64,000 bases of DNA from the NCBI RefSeq assembly GCF_028688855.1, contig NZ_JAQTXI010000007.1, forward strand, positions 52,999-116,998, in the 5' to 3' direction. The position numbers were made by a program, and so were the translations under genes. The stretch's first letter is position 1, and the number at the start of each line of letters is the position of its first letter. The notes below the pieces were generated by a model that saw only the letters and a list, made by a program, of their open reading frames with translations, was not told where the DNA came from and did no database searches. This stretch comes from Neomegalonema sp. (GTDB lineage Bacteria > Pseudomonadota > Alphaproteobacteria > Rhodobacterales > Rhodobacteraceae). This document shows, one piece after another, positions 42,764 to 52,237 of the stretch.

Positions 42764-43746
42764 GGCCCGCCGAGGGCCTGGGCGAGGCGGCGCCATTCCG
42801 CCTCCGCGCCGGGCAGGCCGAGCCTGAGCCAGCCTTGCGACCAGGGAAAGCGCCGCGACCAGATGCGGCTTCGCGCGAGGCGCGCCTGAGCTTCGACGGC
42901 CTCCCCGGTCTCGTAGAGCCGGAAGAGCGTCGTTCCGCCGAGGGGGCTCCATCCTGCGGCCTCCGCGAGGCGATCCAGACGCAGGGCCTCGGCGGAGAGG
43001 CGGGCGGCGGTCGTCGCGCGCCATGAGGAATCCGCCAGAGCCCGCGCCCCGATCTCGACCGCCGCGCCGCTGATCGGCCAGGGCCCCGACAGGGAGGCCA
43101 GCCGCGCCGTCTCCTGCGCCGCGCCGAGGGCGAAGCCGAGCCGGACTCCTGCGAGGCCATAGAACTTCCCGAAGGAGCGCAGCAGGATCAGGCCTTCGGC
43201 TCCGGCCCGGGGGCCGAGAGACGATTCCGGCGTGGGATCCACGAAGCTTTCATCCACGATCAGCCGCCCCACGCGCGGGAGAAGCGCGAGCAGATCCTCC
43301 GGCGCGTAGGTCAGGCCGTCGGGATTGTTGGGATTGACCAGAACCGCCAGATCCGCTCCCGCCAGAGCCTCAAGCCCGGCGACCTCCTCGACGCGCCAGC
43401 CTTCTGCGCGCAGGCTGGCGGCGTGTTCGTTATAGGTCGGGGCGAGAATCCGCGCGAGGCCGGGGCTCGCCAGGCGCGGATAAAGCTGGATCGCCGCCTG
43501 AGCCCCCGCCAGAGCGACGAGTCCGGCCTCGGCAGGCGCGCCATAGGCCTGGTGGGCGGCCTCGGTCAGGCGGGCCATGTCGGCGCGGGTGGGCAGATCG
43601 GTCCAGGCGCGTGCGGGAAGCTCCGGGAGGGGCCATGGACGCCGGTTGATCCCCGTCGAGAGGTCGATCCATTCCCGGGGATCGCCGCCATGGGCCGCCA
43701 TGGCCGCATCGAGATTTCCGCCGTGATCGCGCATGGATTCCCTCAT
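42748..43746 (-). CDS. cobC: L-threonine-O-3-phosphate decarboxylase (cobalamin)
   Basis: PLP enzyme that decarboxylates threonine phosphate to (R)-1-aminopropan-2-ol phosphate, the linker of the cobalamin nucleotide loop. The 332-residue aminotransferase-fold protein starts RDHGGNLDAA and WIDLSTGINRRPWP, typical of CobC. It has the VLVNPNNPDG stretch and the PLP lysine in LLRSFGKFYGLAGVRLGFAL (about 190-210). Last gene of bluE-cbiB-cobC, a complete pathway from threonine to attachment of the linker. Its start overlaps the cbiB stop by four bases. Confidence 0.9.
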   Translation of the reverse strand: MRESMRDHGGNLDAAMAAHGGDPREWIDLSTGINRRPWPLPELPARAWTDLPTRADMARLTEAAHQAYGAPAEAGLVALAGAQAAIQLYPRLASPGLARILAPTYNEHAASLRAEGWRVEEVAGLEALAGADLAVLVNPNNPDGLTYAPEDLLALLPRVGRLIVDESFVDPTPESSLGPRAGAEGLILLRSFGKFYGLAGVRLGFALGAAQETARLASLSGPWPISGAAVEIGARALADSSWRATTAARLSAEALRLDRLAEAAGWSPLGGTTLFRLYETGEAVEAQARLARSRIWSRRFPWSQGWLRLGLPGAEAEWRRLAQALGGPHSRE

Positions 43747-44684
43747 GTGAAGGCGACGAGCGCCAGAACTCCCGCCAGAAGCCCCATGGCCCGGCGCATC
43801 AGGCTCAGCCCCGCCGAGATCTCCCGAGGCCCCGGATCGGGCGCGCCCGCGTTGACCCAGGGCTCTGCGGAGAGGCGGCCCTCGTAGATCCTCGGGCCGG
43901 AGAGCCGGACGCCCAGGACTCCGGCCATGGCGGCTTCGGGCCAACCGGCGTTGGGCGAGCGATGCTTGCGGGCGTCGCGGAGCATGCAGGCGAAGGCCCG
44001 ACGCGGCTTCAGCCCCGCCAGAGCGAAGAGCAGCCCCGTCAGCCGCGCAGGGATGAGGTTGGCCACATCGTCGATGCGGGCCGAGGCCCAGCCGAAGGCC
44101 TCCAGACGCGGCGTGCGATGGCCGAGCATGGAATCCAGCGTGTTGATCGCCTTGTAGCCCGCGATCCCCGGCAGACCGAAGAGCGCGCCCCAGAAGATCG
44201 GCGCCGTGATTCCATCGGAAGCGTTCTCCGCGAGGCTCTCCAGAGCCGCCCGCGAGACCCCCGCCTCGTCGAGCTTCGTCGGGTCGCGCCCGACGATCTT
44301 CGCCAGCTCGATTCGGGCCGAGGCGAGATCCCCCGCCGCCAGAGGCCGCGCCACGGCGGCCACATGGTCATGCAGCGAGCGCGTCGCGACGAGCGGCCAG
44401 GCGAGAAGGCCCGTCAGCAGGGTTCCCAGCCAGGTTTCAGGCAAGGCCGTCGAAATCGCCAGGGCCGGGAGCGCCGCCGCCGAGATCGCCGCCAGAGCCG
44501 CCGCCGTCCCGAGGATGCGCCGCCGCAAGGGGTTGAGGTCGAGGCGGTTCAGCCCTCGCTCCAGAGCGCCGATCAGCGCCCCGAGCCAGGTCACCGGATG
44601 GCCTATCCTGCGAAACAACCGGTCCGGCCAGCCGATCAGGGCGTCGATGGCCATGGCGAGGATCATGGCGAGGGCGAAGCTCAC
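43743..44684 (-). CDS. cbiB: Adenosylcobinamide-phosphate synthase
   Basis: Membrane enzyme (CbiB, called CobD in the aerobic nomenclature) that attaches the aminopropanol (phosphate) linker to adenosylcobyric acid. The 313-residue protein is hydrophobic at both ends and has the family motifs GHPVTWLGALIGALE near the N-terminus, SLAENASDGITAPIFWG (about 150-166), INTLDSMLGHR and SPNAGWPEAAMAG. The start is a GTG at 44684 overlapping the bluE stop as GTGA. Between bluE and cobC, so product and partner enzymes are made together. Confidence 0.9.
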   Translation of the reverse strand: MSFALAMILAMAIDALIGWPDRLFRRIGHPVTWLGALIGALERGLNRLDLNPLRRRILGTAAALAAISAAALPALAISTALPETWLGTLLTGLLAWPLVATRSLHDHVAAVARPLAAGDLASARIELAKIVGRDPTKLDEAGVSRAALESLAENASDGITAPIFWGALFGLPGIAGYKAINTLDSMLGHRTPRLEAFGWASARIDDVANLIPARLTGLLFALAGLKPRRAFACMLRDARKHRSPNAGWPEAAMAGVLGVRLSGPRIYEGRLSAEPWVNAGAPDPGPREISAGLSLMRRAMGLLAGVLALVAFT

Positions 44685-45562
44685 GAGGCGCCTCCGAAAC
44701 GGAAGCGGATGGGCGCGGCGAAACCCGCCTCGCGCAAGAGGTCTTCGGCCTGCGCAGGCGCCTCGCCGGGCGCGAAGAGCAGCGCCCGCGCCGAACCCGT
44801 ATGGGCCATGCTCCAGCCGAGCGCCCCCGTCCGGCGGGCGAGCTCCGCCGTGGGGTCGCCGTGAGGTCCGCGCAGGGCGAGGCTCCGGCGCGCGGATTCC
44901 GTCGCCAATTCCGCCAAGGCCCCCGCAGAGCCGCAGGCCTCCGGCCATGCCGCCGCGAGATCGGAGACATCCGGGAAATTCAGATCGAAGGGGTCGGTGC
45001 GGCGGGGCGGCCCGACATATCCCCCGACCGCCTCGAAGGCGGGCGCAGGCGGCAGAACCGCGAGGCTCCGGCCCTCCCGCGAGGCCCAGAGGCGGCGTTC
45101 CGGCGCGGAGAACATCAGCGGGTCCGTCGCGCCCTCCGAGGCGTGGCAGGCGGCGGCGATGCGCTCGACGTCGGAGACTCCCGCCGCCCGCGCCAGAGCG
45201 ACCCGCGCCGCCGTCGAAGCGCCGCAGCCGCAGCCGGGCGGCATCTCGAGGCTCAGCCGGAAGCGCCCCTCCACGGGAAGCCCGAGCAGATGCAGAAACA
45301 CCGCGGCCTGATCCGGCGTCAGGACCGGAGGCCCCTCCTGCTCCAGAGCGAAGGCGCCCGGCGCCCGCTCGGCCCGAGCCTCCAGCCTGGGGCAAGGCAG
45401 AGTGATCAACGCCAGAGGCCCTTCCGGCCCGAGACGCCCTTGCAGAAGCTCGCCGAAATGCCCCATGAGGCTGATGCGCGATCCGCAGGCGCCGGAACGG
45501 CCCTTCAAGGGAAGCGCGCGGCCGCCGACGCGGGGCGAATCTTCAAGCGCGAAAGAGGACAT
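44681..45562 (-). CDS. bluE: L-threonine kinase BluE/PduX-like (GHMP kinase)
   Basis: Makes L-threonine O-3-phosphate for the cobalamin linker. The roughly 293-residue product shows GHFGELLQGRLGPEG near the N-terminus, equivalent to the GELxQG of PduX, and the GHMP ATP loop LEMPPGCGCGASTAARVALARA (the family's PxGxGxGxS). The start is uncertain: ATG 45562 shares the palindrome CATG with the cobF start on the other strand, and a later start nearer GHFGE is possible. First gene of bluE-cbiB-cobC. The assignment rests on the motif and on the CobC/CbiB partners. Confidence 0.85.
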   Translation of the reverse strand: MSSFALEDSPRVGGRALPLKGRSGACGSRISLMGHFGELLQGRLGPEGPLALITLPCPRLEARAERAPGAFALEQEGPPVLTPDQAAVFLHLLGLPVEGRFRLSLEMPPGCGCGASTAARVALARAAGVSDVERIAAACHASEGATDPLMFSAPERRLWASREGRSLAVLPPAPAFEAVGGYVGPPRRTDPFDLNFPDVSDLAAAWPEACGSAGALAELATESARRSLALRGPHGDPTAELARRTGALGWSMAHTGSARALLFAPGEAPAQAEDLLREAGFAAPIRFRFGGAS

Positions 45563-45563
45563 G

Positions 45564-46322
45564 ATGCGGCTTCTTCTCATCGGCATGGGGACCGGAGATC
45601 CCGACCATCTGACCTTTCAGGCGGTCAGGGCGCTGAATTCGGCGGATCTGCTGCTGATCCCGGCCAAGGGCGAGGAGAAATCCGAACTGGCGGAGCTTCG
45701 TCGGGGGCTTTGCGCGGCGCATCTGCGCAATCCCGCGACGAAGATCGTCGAATTCGCCATGCCCCGCCGAGACGCCACCCGCGCGGAATATCTCGAAGGC
45801 GTCGAGGATTGGCATGACGCCATCGCCGAAGCCTGGTCCGCCGCCCTCGCGGAGCATCCTCAGGCCGAGCGCGCGGCTCTGCTCGTCTGGGGCGATCCCT
45901 CGCTTTACGACAGCAGCTTGCGGGTGGCGGCGCGTCTGGCCGCGCGGCGGCCGCTGGAGGTGGAGGCGATTCCGGGCCTGACCTCGATGCAGATGCTCAC
46001 GGCGGCCCATGGGATTCCTCTGAACGGGCTCGGGGCCGCGGTGCAGATCACGACCGGGCGGCGTCTGCGCGACGAAGGCTGGCCCGAAGGCGTCGAGACC
46101 CTCGTGGTCATGCTCGACGGCGGATGCGCCTTTCAGAGCCTCGCGCCGGAGGGAGTCGAGATCTGGTGGGGGGCGAGGCTCGGCATGAAGGATCAGTTGC
46201 TCGACAAGGGGCCTCTGGCCGAGGCCGGTCCGCGCATCCTGAAGGCCCGCGCCGAAGCTCGCGAACGCCATGGCTGGATCATGGACCTCTATCTGATGCG
46301 CAAGACGGCCCGGCGAGCCTGA
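45564..46322 (+). CDS. cobF: Precorrin-6A synthase (deacetylating) CobF
   Basis: Methylates C-1 of the corrin ring and releases acetate, a step found only in the aerobic pathway. The 252-residue tetrapyrrole methylase begins MRLLLIGMGTGDPDHLTFQAVRAL (SAM-binding GxGxGDP). It continues with DLLLIPAKGEEKSEL, LLVWGDPSLYDSS and EAIPGLTSMQML. AGAGGA precedes tandem ATG codons at 45561 and 45564; spacing favours the second. It is divergent from bluE, with the two start codons interleaved, so each promoter must lie inside the other gene or beyond it. CobF in a set with CobG and CobN fixes this as the oxygen-dependent route. Confidence 0.9.
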   Translation: MRLLLIGMGTGDPDHLTFQAVRALNSADLLLIPAKGEEKSELAELRRGLCAAHLRNPATKIVEFAMPRRDATRAEYLEGVEDWHDAIAEAWSAALAEHPQAERAALLVWGDPSLYDSSLRVAARLAARRPLEVEAIPGLTSMQMLTAAHGIPLNGLGAAVQITTGRRLRDEGWPEGVETLVVMLDGGCAFQSLAPEGVEIWWGARLGMKDQLLDKGPLAEAGPRILKARAEARERHGWIMDLYLMRKTARRA

Positions 46323-46371
46323 CCCGCCGGACCGTCTCTCCGGGGCGCATGCCGCCCGGAAACTCAAGGAC

Positions 46372-47151
46372 TCAGGCCGTCTGCGGTGCAAGCGCCGTCT
46401 CCGGCTCGCGCGACCAGAGCCATCCGGCGGCCAGACCGAGCGTCGCCCAGGCCGCCAGCCCCACGCCGAGGGCGCGTCCGGCGAATTGCGCCGCGAGCTC
46501 GGGGGGCGTCGGCCCGAAGAATTCGTCCGGATGAGGCGCGCCGATGAGCTGCGGCGCGAGGATCAACGCCACGGCGAGGCCCCAGAAGGCCCAGTTCCTG
46601 CCGAAGGCGATGAGCCAGAGCCCGACCGCCGTCGCGACGACCGTTCCGAGCCACCAGATCTGGCGCTCCACGACGTCGGCGGCGGACATGCCCGGCAATT
46701 CCGGCGAGAGCCCGAAGGCGGGCGCCAGCTGCACGGCGGCGAAGCCCGCCACGCCCCAGATCAGCCCCTGACGCGCCGTGATCTCGACGCCCCGGCTCGC
46801 GGCCAGAGCCATGGCCGCCGTCAGGAAGAGCCCGTATCCGGCGTAGACCACCAGAGAGAACAGCACGGAGAGGCCGTCCCGGGCGAAGTCGATCCCCGGA
46901 TGCGCCGCATGGGACGAAGAGCCCGCAGCCTCCGAGCCCGAAGCCTCCGGGGTCTGCGCCGCCGCGCCATGGTCATGGCCGGATCCGGAGGCCTCGCCAT
47001 GATCCACCGGGACGAAATGCGTGAGTTCGCCGGTTTCATAAAGCTCGGCGTGGAGCAGCACGGGCTGCACGAAAACGAACTGCAGGAGAGCCGCGATCAG
47101 CCCCGCCGCAGCGCCAGCGAGCAAGGCGCTGGAGATCAGACGTTTGAACAT
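46372..47151 (-). CDS. cbtA: Cobalt transporter subunit CbtA
   Basis: Membrane component of a predicted cobalt importer, 259 residues with about five or six hydrophobic segments. The N-terminal FKRLISSALLAGAAAGLIAAL is typical of CbtA. A His-rich loop (HFVPVDHGEASGSGHDHG and SSHAAHPG, about 45-90) is suited to binding Co2+. Later motifs are GLIWGVAGFAAVQLAPAFGLSPELPGM and the Trp-rich RQIWWLGT. It follows cbtB by three bases under a cobalamin riboswitch, the arrangement on which the family was defined. Confidence 0.9.
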   Translation of the reverse strand: MFKRLISSALLAGAAAGLIAALLQFVFVQPVLLHAELYETGELTHFVPVDHGEASGSGHDHGAAAQTPEASGSEAAGSSSHAAHPGIDFARDGLSVLFSLVVYAGYGLFLTAAMALAASRGVEITARQGLIWGVAGFAAVQLAPAFGLSPELPGMSAADVVERQIWWLGTVVATAVGLWLIAFGRNWAFWGLAVALILAPQLIGAPHPDEFFGPTPPELAAQFAGRALGVGLAAWATLGLAAGWLWSREPETALAPQTA

Positions 47152-47154
47152 GGC

Positions 47155-47331
47155 TCAGTGGCAGGGAAAGCCGGTGGCGTGACGCACGTCATGGGCGGCG
47201 TCATGCAGGGCCTCGGACTGGGCGAGGCCCGCCGTGAAGATCAGCGCCGCGCCGAGCAGCGCCGCCGCCAGAATCGCGCCGAGAGACGAAGTCGCGGAGC
47301 CCGCGCGCTCCGCAGGGGTCGAAAGGGTCAT
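47155..47331 (-). CDS. cbtB: Cobalt transporter subunit CbtB
   Basis: Small one-helix partner of CbtA, 58 residues. A single membrane segment (LGAILAAALLGAALIFTAGLA) is followed by the His-containing tail HDAAHDVRHATGFPCH, the expected metal-binding end of CbtB. The ATG at 47331 has AAGGAG at good spacing; an upstream ATG in the same frame would fall inside the riboswitch 3' end. First gene after the riboswitch. Confidence 0.9.
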   Translation of the reverse strand: MTLSTPAERAGSATSSLGAILAAALLGAALIFTAGLAQSEALHDAAHDVRHATGFPCH

Positions 47332-47369
47332 GATCGCTCCTTGCCGTCCCACCCGACGGCGCTTGAGGG

Positions 47370-47552
47370 TCATGCGGGGCCGGTCTCCTGACTCGCGGGT
47401 CGCGGCCCTTCTCCTGCCTTCCCGGCGCCAGGGCGCCAGTGGCTTCGTCGGAGAGGGCTAACCGCTTACAGTCGCGGGGGCGGTCGGGGCTTCGAACCCC
47501 GTTCCCGGAGCTTCGGAAAGGATCTCCGAAGCGCCTCGCACATGCGGCATGA
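47370..47552 (-). promoter_or_regulatory. Cobalamin riboswitch upstream of cbtBA
   Basis: On the minus strand the conserved elements run in order: GGGAACGGGGTT, GCCCCCGCGACTGTAAGCGG, the B12 box GCCACTGG, CGGGAAGGC and CGCGAGTCAGGAGACCGGCC. TCATGC (5' end) and GCATGA (3' end) can close P1. A GCCGTC/GACGGC hairpin lies just before the cbtB Shine-Dalgarno and may be the expression platform. Adenosylcobalamin should repress cobalt uptake. Confidence 0.95.
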
Positions 47553-47562
47553 GTCGCATCTT

Positions 47563-47907
47563 TCAGGCTTCCGGGTCAAGCGCGAAAGGATGGGCCGGAA
47601 TCCGCGCCAGTGCCTTCAGGCGCAGGCTTCCAAGGGGACGGGCGTCCTGGATGTCGCCGTCGGGGCTGGCCTCGTAAAGCGCGGCGAAGGCGGCGAGTCC
47701 GGGCAGGTCTTCGGGCTCCACCGGGCTGAAGAGATAGGCCGTCTTGCCCGGCGCCCGCGCCGCCAGAGAAGCTCCGCCCCGGCATCCCGACATGCAGCCC
47801 GCCAGCGTCACACGCCAGTTCGGGCGATCCGCCAGAATCCGCGCGGCGGCTTCAGCCAGAGCCGCCCCTCCGCCCCGGCATTCGCGGCAGACGAAGACCC
47901 GGTTCAT
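47563..47907 (-). CDS. DUF1636 metal-binding-type protein, second copy
   Basis: A 114-residue ferredoxin-like protein of the DUF1636 type. Cys pairs are VFVCRECRGG (5-14) and GCMSGCRGGA (about 37-46), resembling a 2Fe-2S thioredoxin-like ferredoxin. The C-terminus (GKTAYLFSPVEPEDL, ARIPAHPF) aligns with the DUF1636 protein at 60573, its paralogue. Its function is unknown, but the family sits in cobalamin operons, suggesting electron supply or metal handling in corrin synthesis. Last gene of the long cob operon, overlapping cobA by ATGA. Confidence 0.75.
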   Translation of the reverse strand: MNRVFVCRECRGGGAALAEAAARILADRPNWRVTLAGCMSGCRGGASLAARAPGKTAYLFSPVEPEDLPGLAAFAALYEASPDGDIQDARPLGSLRLKALARIPAHPFALDPEA

Positions 47908-48626
47908 GGCGCGAGGGCTCCGTAAAGGATCAGGGCGGGGGCTTCCGCGCGCGGCGCCTCCTCCAGCCGGGCGGCGAGGCGCGCCAGCCCCTCGCGCGTG
48001 ATGTTCTGGGCGGGGGTCGAGACGCCTTCGGCCAGCAGGGCGGGAGTCTCGGGCGGCAGGCCCTCCGCGATCAGCCGCGCCGCCAGAGCCGGAAAGGTGG
48101 CCCGCGCCATGAAGACGACCGTCACCGCCTGAGGATCGGCGAGGGCGGCCCAGTTCAGCCCCTCGGGCAGCTTGCCCGAGACGTCATGCCCGGTCACGAA
48201 CTGCACGCGCCGCGCCGCCAGACGCCGCGTCAGGGGGATGCCCGCGGCCGCGGCCGCCGCCATGGCCGAGGAGACTCCGGGGATCACCTCATGGGCGATC
48301 CCCTCGGCGCGCAGAGCCGAGATCTCCTCCTCCAGCCGCCCGAAGAGCCCGGCGTCTCCCGATTTCAGCCGCGCCACCCGCGCGCCGCTGCGGGCGTGGT
48401 CGAGCAGCAGGCGGCTGACGTGATCCTGTTTCGGCGAGGCCCGGCCCGCCCGCTTGCCCACCGCGACGAGATCCGCCCCCGGGCGCGCATGGCCGAGGAT
48501 CGGACCCGCCGCCAGATCGTCGAACAACACCACGTCGGCCCGCTTCAGACGATCCGCCGCCTTGAGCGTCAGCAATTCGGGATCTCCGGGGCCGGAGGAG
48601 ACGAAGGAGACGAATCCTGCGCTCAT
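47904..48626 (-). CDS. cobA: Uroporphyrinogen-III C-methyltransferase
   Basis: Diverts uroporphyrinogen III into corrins by methylating C-2 and C-7 to precorrin-2. The 240-residue tetrapyrrole methylase has the N-terminal GPGDPELLTLKAADRLKRADVVLFDDL, a KRAGRASPKQD loop, LKSGDAGLFGRLEEE, EVIPGVSSAMAAAAAAGIPLTRR and VFMARATFPALAARL, all diagnostic. It carries no siroheme synthase fusion. It overlaps cobB and the DUF1636 gene by four bases each, near the 3' end of the long minus-strand operon. Confidence 0.9.
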   Translation of the reverse strand: MSAGFVSFVSSGPGDPELLTLKAADRLKRADVVLFDDLAAGPILGHARPGADLVAVGKRAGRASPKQDHVSRLLLDHARSGARVARLKSGDAGLFGRLEEEISALRAEGIAHEVIPGVSSAMAAAAAAGIPLTRRLAARRVQFVTGHDVSGKLPEGLNWAALADPQAVTVVFMARATFPALAARLIAEGLPPETPALLAEGVSTPAQNITREGLARLAARLEEAPRAEAPALILYGALAP

Positions 48627-49921
48627 GAGGCTTCTCCGATCAGATGGAGGAAGGTTCCCGAGACCAGGCCGCGCCGGGATCCGGTTTCAGGGACCGTCGC
48701 GCCCTCGGCGTCGCGCACGACGGCCAGAGGCGCGTCCGGCTGGGCGAGGATGGTCGAGTAATGGAATTCATGACCCCTCAGCCGCGCGCCGGAGGCGTGG
48801 CCGGGCATGGGCGCCGAAAGGGTCGCGAGGCGATAGCCGAGATGCATCCTGCGCTTCTCATAGGAGGTGACGAGCCCCAGAAGCCCCGCCATGGCGTGGC
48901 GCTCGCCCTTGGCGTCGGCCAAAGCCTCGCCGAGGACCATATAGCCGCCGCATTCGCCATGGACGGGCCTCCGCGCCGCGAAATCCCGCAGCCCGCCGAG
49001 GAAGCGCGCCGCCGCCGCGAGGCGTCCGGCGTGCAGTTCGGGATAGCCGCCCGGCAGCCAGCAGAGATCCGCCTCCGGAGGCGCTTCGTCGGCCAGAGGC
49101 GAAAAGGGCAGGATCTCGGCGCCTTGCGCCCGCCAGGCCTCCAGAAGATGCGGATAGATGAAGGAGAAGGCTTCGTCCTGCGCGAGGGCGATCCTCTGGG
49201 CGGGAGGTTTCGGCGCGCGGGGAGCCGGAAGCTCCGCCGCATGGGAGGAGGCCGCCGCGCGGATCGCCGCCAGATCGCAATGCGCCCGCAGGAACTCCGC
49301 ATAGGCGGCGATGGCGGCCTCAAGATCGGGATGCTCAGCCGCCTGCACCAGTCCGAGGTGCCGCTCGGGCAAGGCGAGATCTCCGCGACGGGGCAGGGCT
49401 CCGAGGACGGGCAGGCCCGCCGCCTCCACGCCGAGCCGACAAAGCCGCTCATGGCGCGGCGAGGCTGCGCGGTTGAGGATCACGCCCGCGATCCGCACCC
49501 CCGGGCGGAAGGCCGCCATGCCCGCCGCCAGAGCGCCCGCCGTCTGGGCTTGCCCCGAGACGTCCAGCACGAGGACCACGGGCCAGCCCGTCAGGGCGGA
49601 GAGGTCGGCGGTGGCGCCGCTTCCGGATTCTCCGGGGAAGGCCACGCCGTCGAAGAGTCCCATGGAGCCTTCGGCCAAGGCGAGATCTCCGCCGCGCGTC
49701 AGCTGCGCCGCCAGAAGCTCCGGCGCCATGGCCCATGTGTCGAGATTGAAGGATTCCCGTCCGCAGGCGGCCTTGTGAAAGGCGGGGTCGATGTAGTCCG
49801 GCCCGCATTTATAGGGCTGGACCTTCAGGCCCTCCTCGGCGAAGGCGCGCAAAAGCCCCAGCGTCACGGTGGTCTTGCCGGAGCCGGAGCGCGGCGCGGA
49901 GACGATCAATCCGGGGATCAT
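48623..49921 (-). CDS. cobB: Cobyrinic acid a,c-diamide synthase
   Basis: Amidates the a and c carboxylates of (hydrogeno)byrinic acid using glutamine and ATP. The 432-residue protein begins with the P-loop [20 protein letters not shown] and [10 protein letters not shown]. It has the GSMGLFDG element and a C-terminal glutamine amidotransferase domain with the nucleophile in [11 protein letters not shown] (about 330) and GHEFHYSTI near the end. CobW, CobN and CobG in the same operon agree with the aerobic route, in which it acts before cobalt insertion. Overlaps cobM and cobA by four bases. Confidence 0.95.
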   Translation of the reverse strand: MIPGLIVSAPRSGSGKTTVTLGLLRAFAEEGLKVQPYKCGPDYIDPAFHKAACGRESFNLDTWAMAPELLAAQLTRGGDLALAEGSMGLFDGVAFPGESGSGATADLSALTGWPVVLVLDVSGQAQTAGALAAGMAAFRPGVRIAGVILNRAASPRHERLCRLGVEAAGLPVLGALPRRGDLALPERHLGLVQAAEHPDLEAAIAAYAEFLRAHCDLAAIRAAASSHAAELPAPRAPKPPAQRIALAQDEAFSFIYPHLLEAWRAQGAEILPFSPLADEAPPEADLCWLPGGYPELHAGRLAAAARFLGGLRDFAARRPVHGECGGYMVLGEALADAKGERHAMAGLLGLVTSYEKRRMHLGYRLATLSAPMPGHASGARLRGHEFHYSTILAQPDAPLAVVRDAEGATVPETGSRRGLVSGTFLHLIGEAS

Positions 49922-50697
49922 GATGAGCCTTTCACGGCTTCGGCGCGTCCGGCGCGGAATCGACGGTCGTAATCCGGCGCGTAAAGGCGGCTTTCGGCGA
50001 AGCCCTCGGCGGAGAGCGCCCGCCCGACGAGAATCAGCGCCGTGCGCTCCATGCTCTCGCCCAGGGCTTCGGCGATCCCGGACAGCGGCGCCCGGACCAC
50101 GCGCTCATCCGGCCATGAGGCCCGCCAGACCACCGCCGCCGGACAATCTGGGCCGTAATGGGCGGCCAGTTCCTCCGCGATCTCCTTCAGGCGATGAATC
50201 GAGAGATGCAGCGCCAGAGTCGCGCCCGTGGCGGCGAAATTCGCCAGAGTCTCGCCCTCCGGCATGGGCGAGGCCCGCCCGGAGGTTCGGGTGAGGATCA
50301 CGCTTTGCGCCAGACCGGGGAGGGTCAGCTCCGCCCCGAGGGTCGCCGCCGCCGCCGCGAAGGAGGGCACGCCGGGCGTCACGGTGAAGGGAATCCCGAG
50401 GGCCTTCAGGCGGCGGATCTGCTCGCCCATGGCCGACCAGACCGAGAGGTCTCCGGAATGCAGCCGCGCGACATCCTGTCCGGCGGCTTGGGCGGCGGAG
50501 ATCTCGGCCATGATGGCGTCGAGGTCCAAAGGCGCCGTGTTGACGATTCGCGCGCCGGGCGGGCAATGGCTCAGCAGAGCCTCCGGCACCAGAGAACCCG
50601 CATAAAGGCAGACCGGAGAAGCCGCGATCAGATCGCGTCCGCGCAGGGTGATCAGGTCGGCCGCGCCGGGGCCCGCGCCGATGAAATGGACGGTCAT
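49918..50697 (-). CDS. cobM: Precorrin-4 C11-methyltransferase
   Basis: Methylates C-11 of precorrin-4. The 259-residue methylase begins [22 protein letters not shown] and then [13 protein letters not shown], both typical of CobM/Cbi[21 protein letters not shown] and [22 protein letters not shown] follow. Overlaps cobE and cobB by ATGA. Confidence 0.95.
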   Translation of the reverse strand: MTVHFIGAGPGAADLITLRGRDLIAASPVCLYAGSLVPEALLSHCPPGARIVNTAPLDLDAIMAEISAAQAAGQDVARLHSGDLSVWSAMGEQIRRLKALGIPFTVTPGVPSFAAAAATLGAELTLPGLAQSVILTRTSGRASPMPEGETLANFAATGATLALHLSIHRLKEIAEELAAHYGPDCPAAVVWRASWPDERVVRAPLSGIAEALGESMERTALILVGRALSAEGFAESRLYAPDYDRRFRAGRAEAVKGSS

Positions 50698-51059
50698 GAA
50701 GGGTCTCCTGAAGAGGCGAGGGCCGCCGTGGCGAGGCGATCCGCCGAAATCGCGCGGGGCGCCGTCAGGCGCGCTCCGGAGCCTGCGGCGGCGAGGGCCG
50801 AGGCCTCCGCGACGCTCCCGGCGCCATGGGCCGCGCGGGAGGCGGCGCTTTGCGTGAGGGTCTCCTGAGCGGCCAGAAGCTCCGGCGCGATCAGGACGAG
50901 GCGGCGCCCCGTCTCCGCCAGAGCCCTCGCGGCGGGATGCGCGGCCTTGGCGGCGGGCAGTCCGACGCGCTCGGCCTCCAGAGCCCCCGCCCGCGCGAGG
51001 GCGTCGAGCAGGGAGGCGAGGCTTGCGGCTTCGCGGAATCCGATTCCCGCCGCCCTCAT
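50694..51059 (-). CDS. cobE: CobE/CbiG C-terminal-like protein
   Basis: A 121-residue CobE, related to the C-terminal domain of CbiG. In aerobic bacteria it is needed for cobalamin synthesis but has no settled enzymatic step. It begins [16 protein letters not shown] and contains [25 protein letters not shown], the conserved S-x-x-x-G-x-x-SVAEAxALA stretch of the family. Overlap of four bases with cobL sets the start at 51059. It is next to cobM, the gene it usually accompanies. Confidence 0.85.
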   Translation of the reverse strand: MRAAGIGFREAASLASLLDALARAGALEAERVGLPAAKAAHPAARALAETGRRLVLIAPELLAAQETLTQSAASRAAHGAGSVAEASALAAAGSGARLTAPRAISADRLATAALASSGDPS

Positions 51060-52237
51060 TTCATGACGCTCCATTGCACCACCGGATAGGCCGCCTTCCA
51101 GCCGCTCTTGCGCCCCAGAGGCGCGGCCTCCGCGAGTTCGATCCGCAGCAGGCTTCCCCCGACCTCGCTCCGCCAGCGCGTGAAGAGCGCTTCGCTCTCC
51201 AGAGTCACGGCGTGGGCGACGATCCGCGCCCCCTGCGGGACCAAACTCCACAGCGCCCGCAAAAGCTCTTCGCTCGCGCCGCCGCCGATGAAGACCGCAT
51301 GCGGCTCGGGAAGCCCCGCCAGAGCCTCCGGCGCGCGGCCTTCGCGGATCTCCAGCCGCTCGACGCCGAAGCGGGCGGCGTTGGCGCGGGCGCGGGCGGC
51401 GCGGGCCGGGTCGGCCTCGATCCCGACGGCCTGAGTCGTGGGATGGGCCAGCAGCCATTCTATGGCGATGGAGCCCGATCCCGTCCCGACGTCCCACAGC
51501 CTTTCGAAGGGCCTCGGGGCGAGGGCCGAAAGCGCCAGAGCCCGGATGGGGCGTTTGGTGATCTGGCCGTCATGGTCGAAGAGGGAATCCGGCAGGCCGG
51601 AGCAAAGCGGAGGCGTCGCGCCTTCTCCCGCGAAGACGAGCGCCGCCGAAACCGGCGCCGCGACTTCGGGGCAAGCGAAATCCTGCGCGCGGGCCTCGCG
51701 GATGCGCTCCAGAGGCCCGCCGAGCCGCTCCATGAGGATCATCCGCGTTGCGCCGAAGCCCTGGGCGGTCAGCCATGCGGCCAGTTCTCCCGCTGCGGCG
51801 CCGTCGCGCAAGGTGGCGACGACCCGTCCGCCCGGCGCCAGATGGGGCCTCAGCCGCGCGAAGGGGGCGGCGTGCAGGCCCAGAGCCGGAACCTCCTCCA
51901 TGCGCCAGCCGAGCCGCGCCCCGATCAGCGCGGGCGTCGAGGGAGCAGGGAAGGCCCGCCATTCGCCCGGCGTCAGAGCCTCGGCGAGAGCGCCTCCGGC
52001 CCCGTGCCAGAAAGGATCTCCGGAGGTTAAAGCCGCCACGCGCCTTCCGCGCAGAGCCAGCAGCGGGGCCACGGAGAAGGGGAGGGGCCAGGGCCGTTTG
52101 TCGGGATGCTCCACGAGCGCCAGATGTCGCGCCCCCCCAAAGAGAATCTCAGCCTCCGCCAGCGCGCGGCGGCTTGCCTCGGAGAGGCCCGCTAGTCCAT
52201 CCTCGCCGATCCCGACGATGGAGAGCCACCTATTCAT
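51056..52237 (-). CDS. cobL: Precorrin-6Y C5,15-methyltransferase (decarboxylating)
   Basis: A 393-residue fusion of CbiE-type (methylation of C-5 and C-15, about 1-200) and CbiT-type (decarboxylation, about 210-393) domains. The first shows [22 protein letters not shown] and [17 protein letters not shown]. The second has [16 protein letters not shown] and the adenine-contacting region [21 protein letters not shown], with [13 protein letters not shown]. The ATG at 52237 lies inside CATG, which also holds the cobK start on the other strand. Confidence 0.95.
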   Translation of the reverse strand: MNRWLSIVGIGEDGLAGLSEASRRALAEAEILFGGARHLALVEHPDKRPWPLPFSVAPLLALRGRRVAALTSGDPFWHGAGGALAEALTPGEWRAFPAPSTPALIGARLGWRMEEVPALGLHAAPFARLRPHLAPGGRVVATLRDGAAAGELAAWLTAQGFGATRMILMERLGGPLERIREARAQDFACPEVAAPVSAALVFAGEGATPPLCSGLPDSLFDHDGQITKRPIRALALSALAPRPFERLWDVGTGSGSIAIEWLLAHPTTQAVGIEADPARAARARANAARFGVERLEIREGRAPEALAGLPEPHAVFIGGGASEELLRALWSLVPQGARIVAHAVTLESEALFTRWRSEVGGSLLRIELAEAAPLGRKSGWKAAYPVVQWSVMK

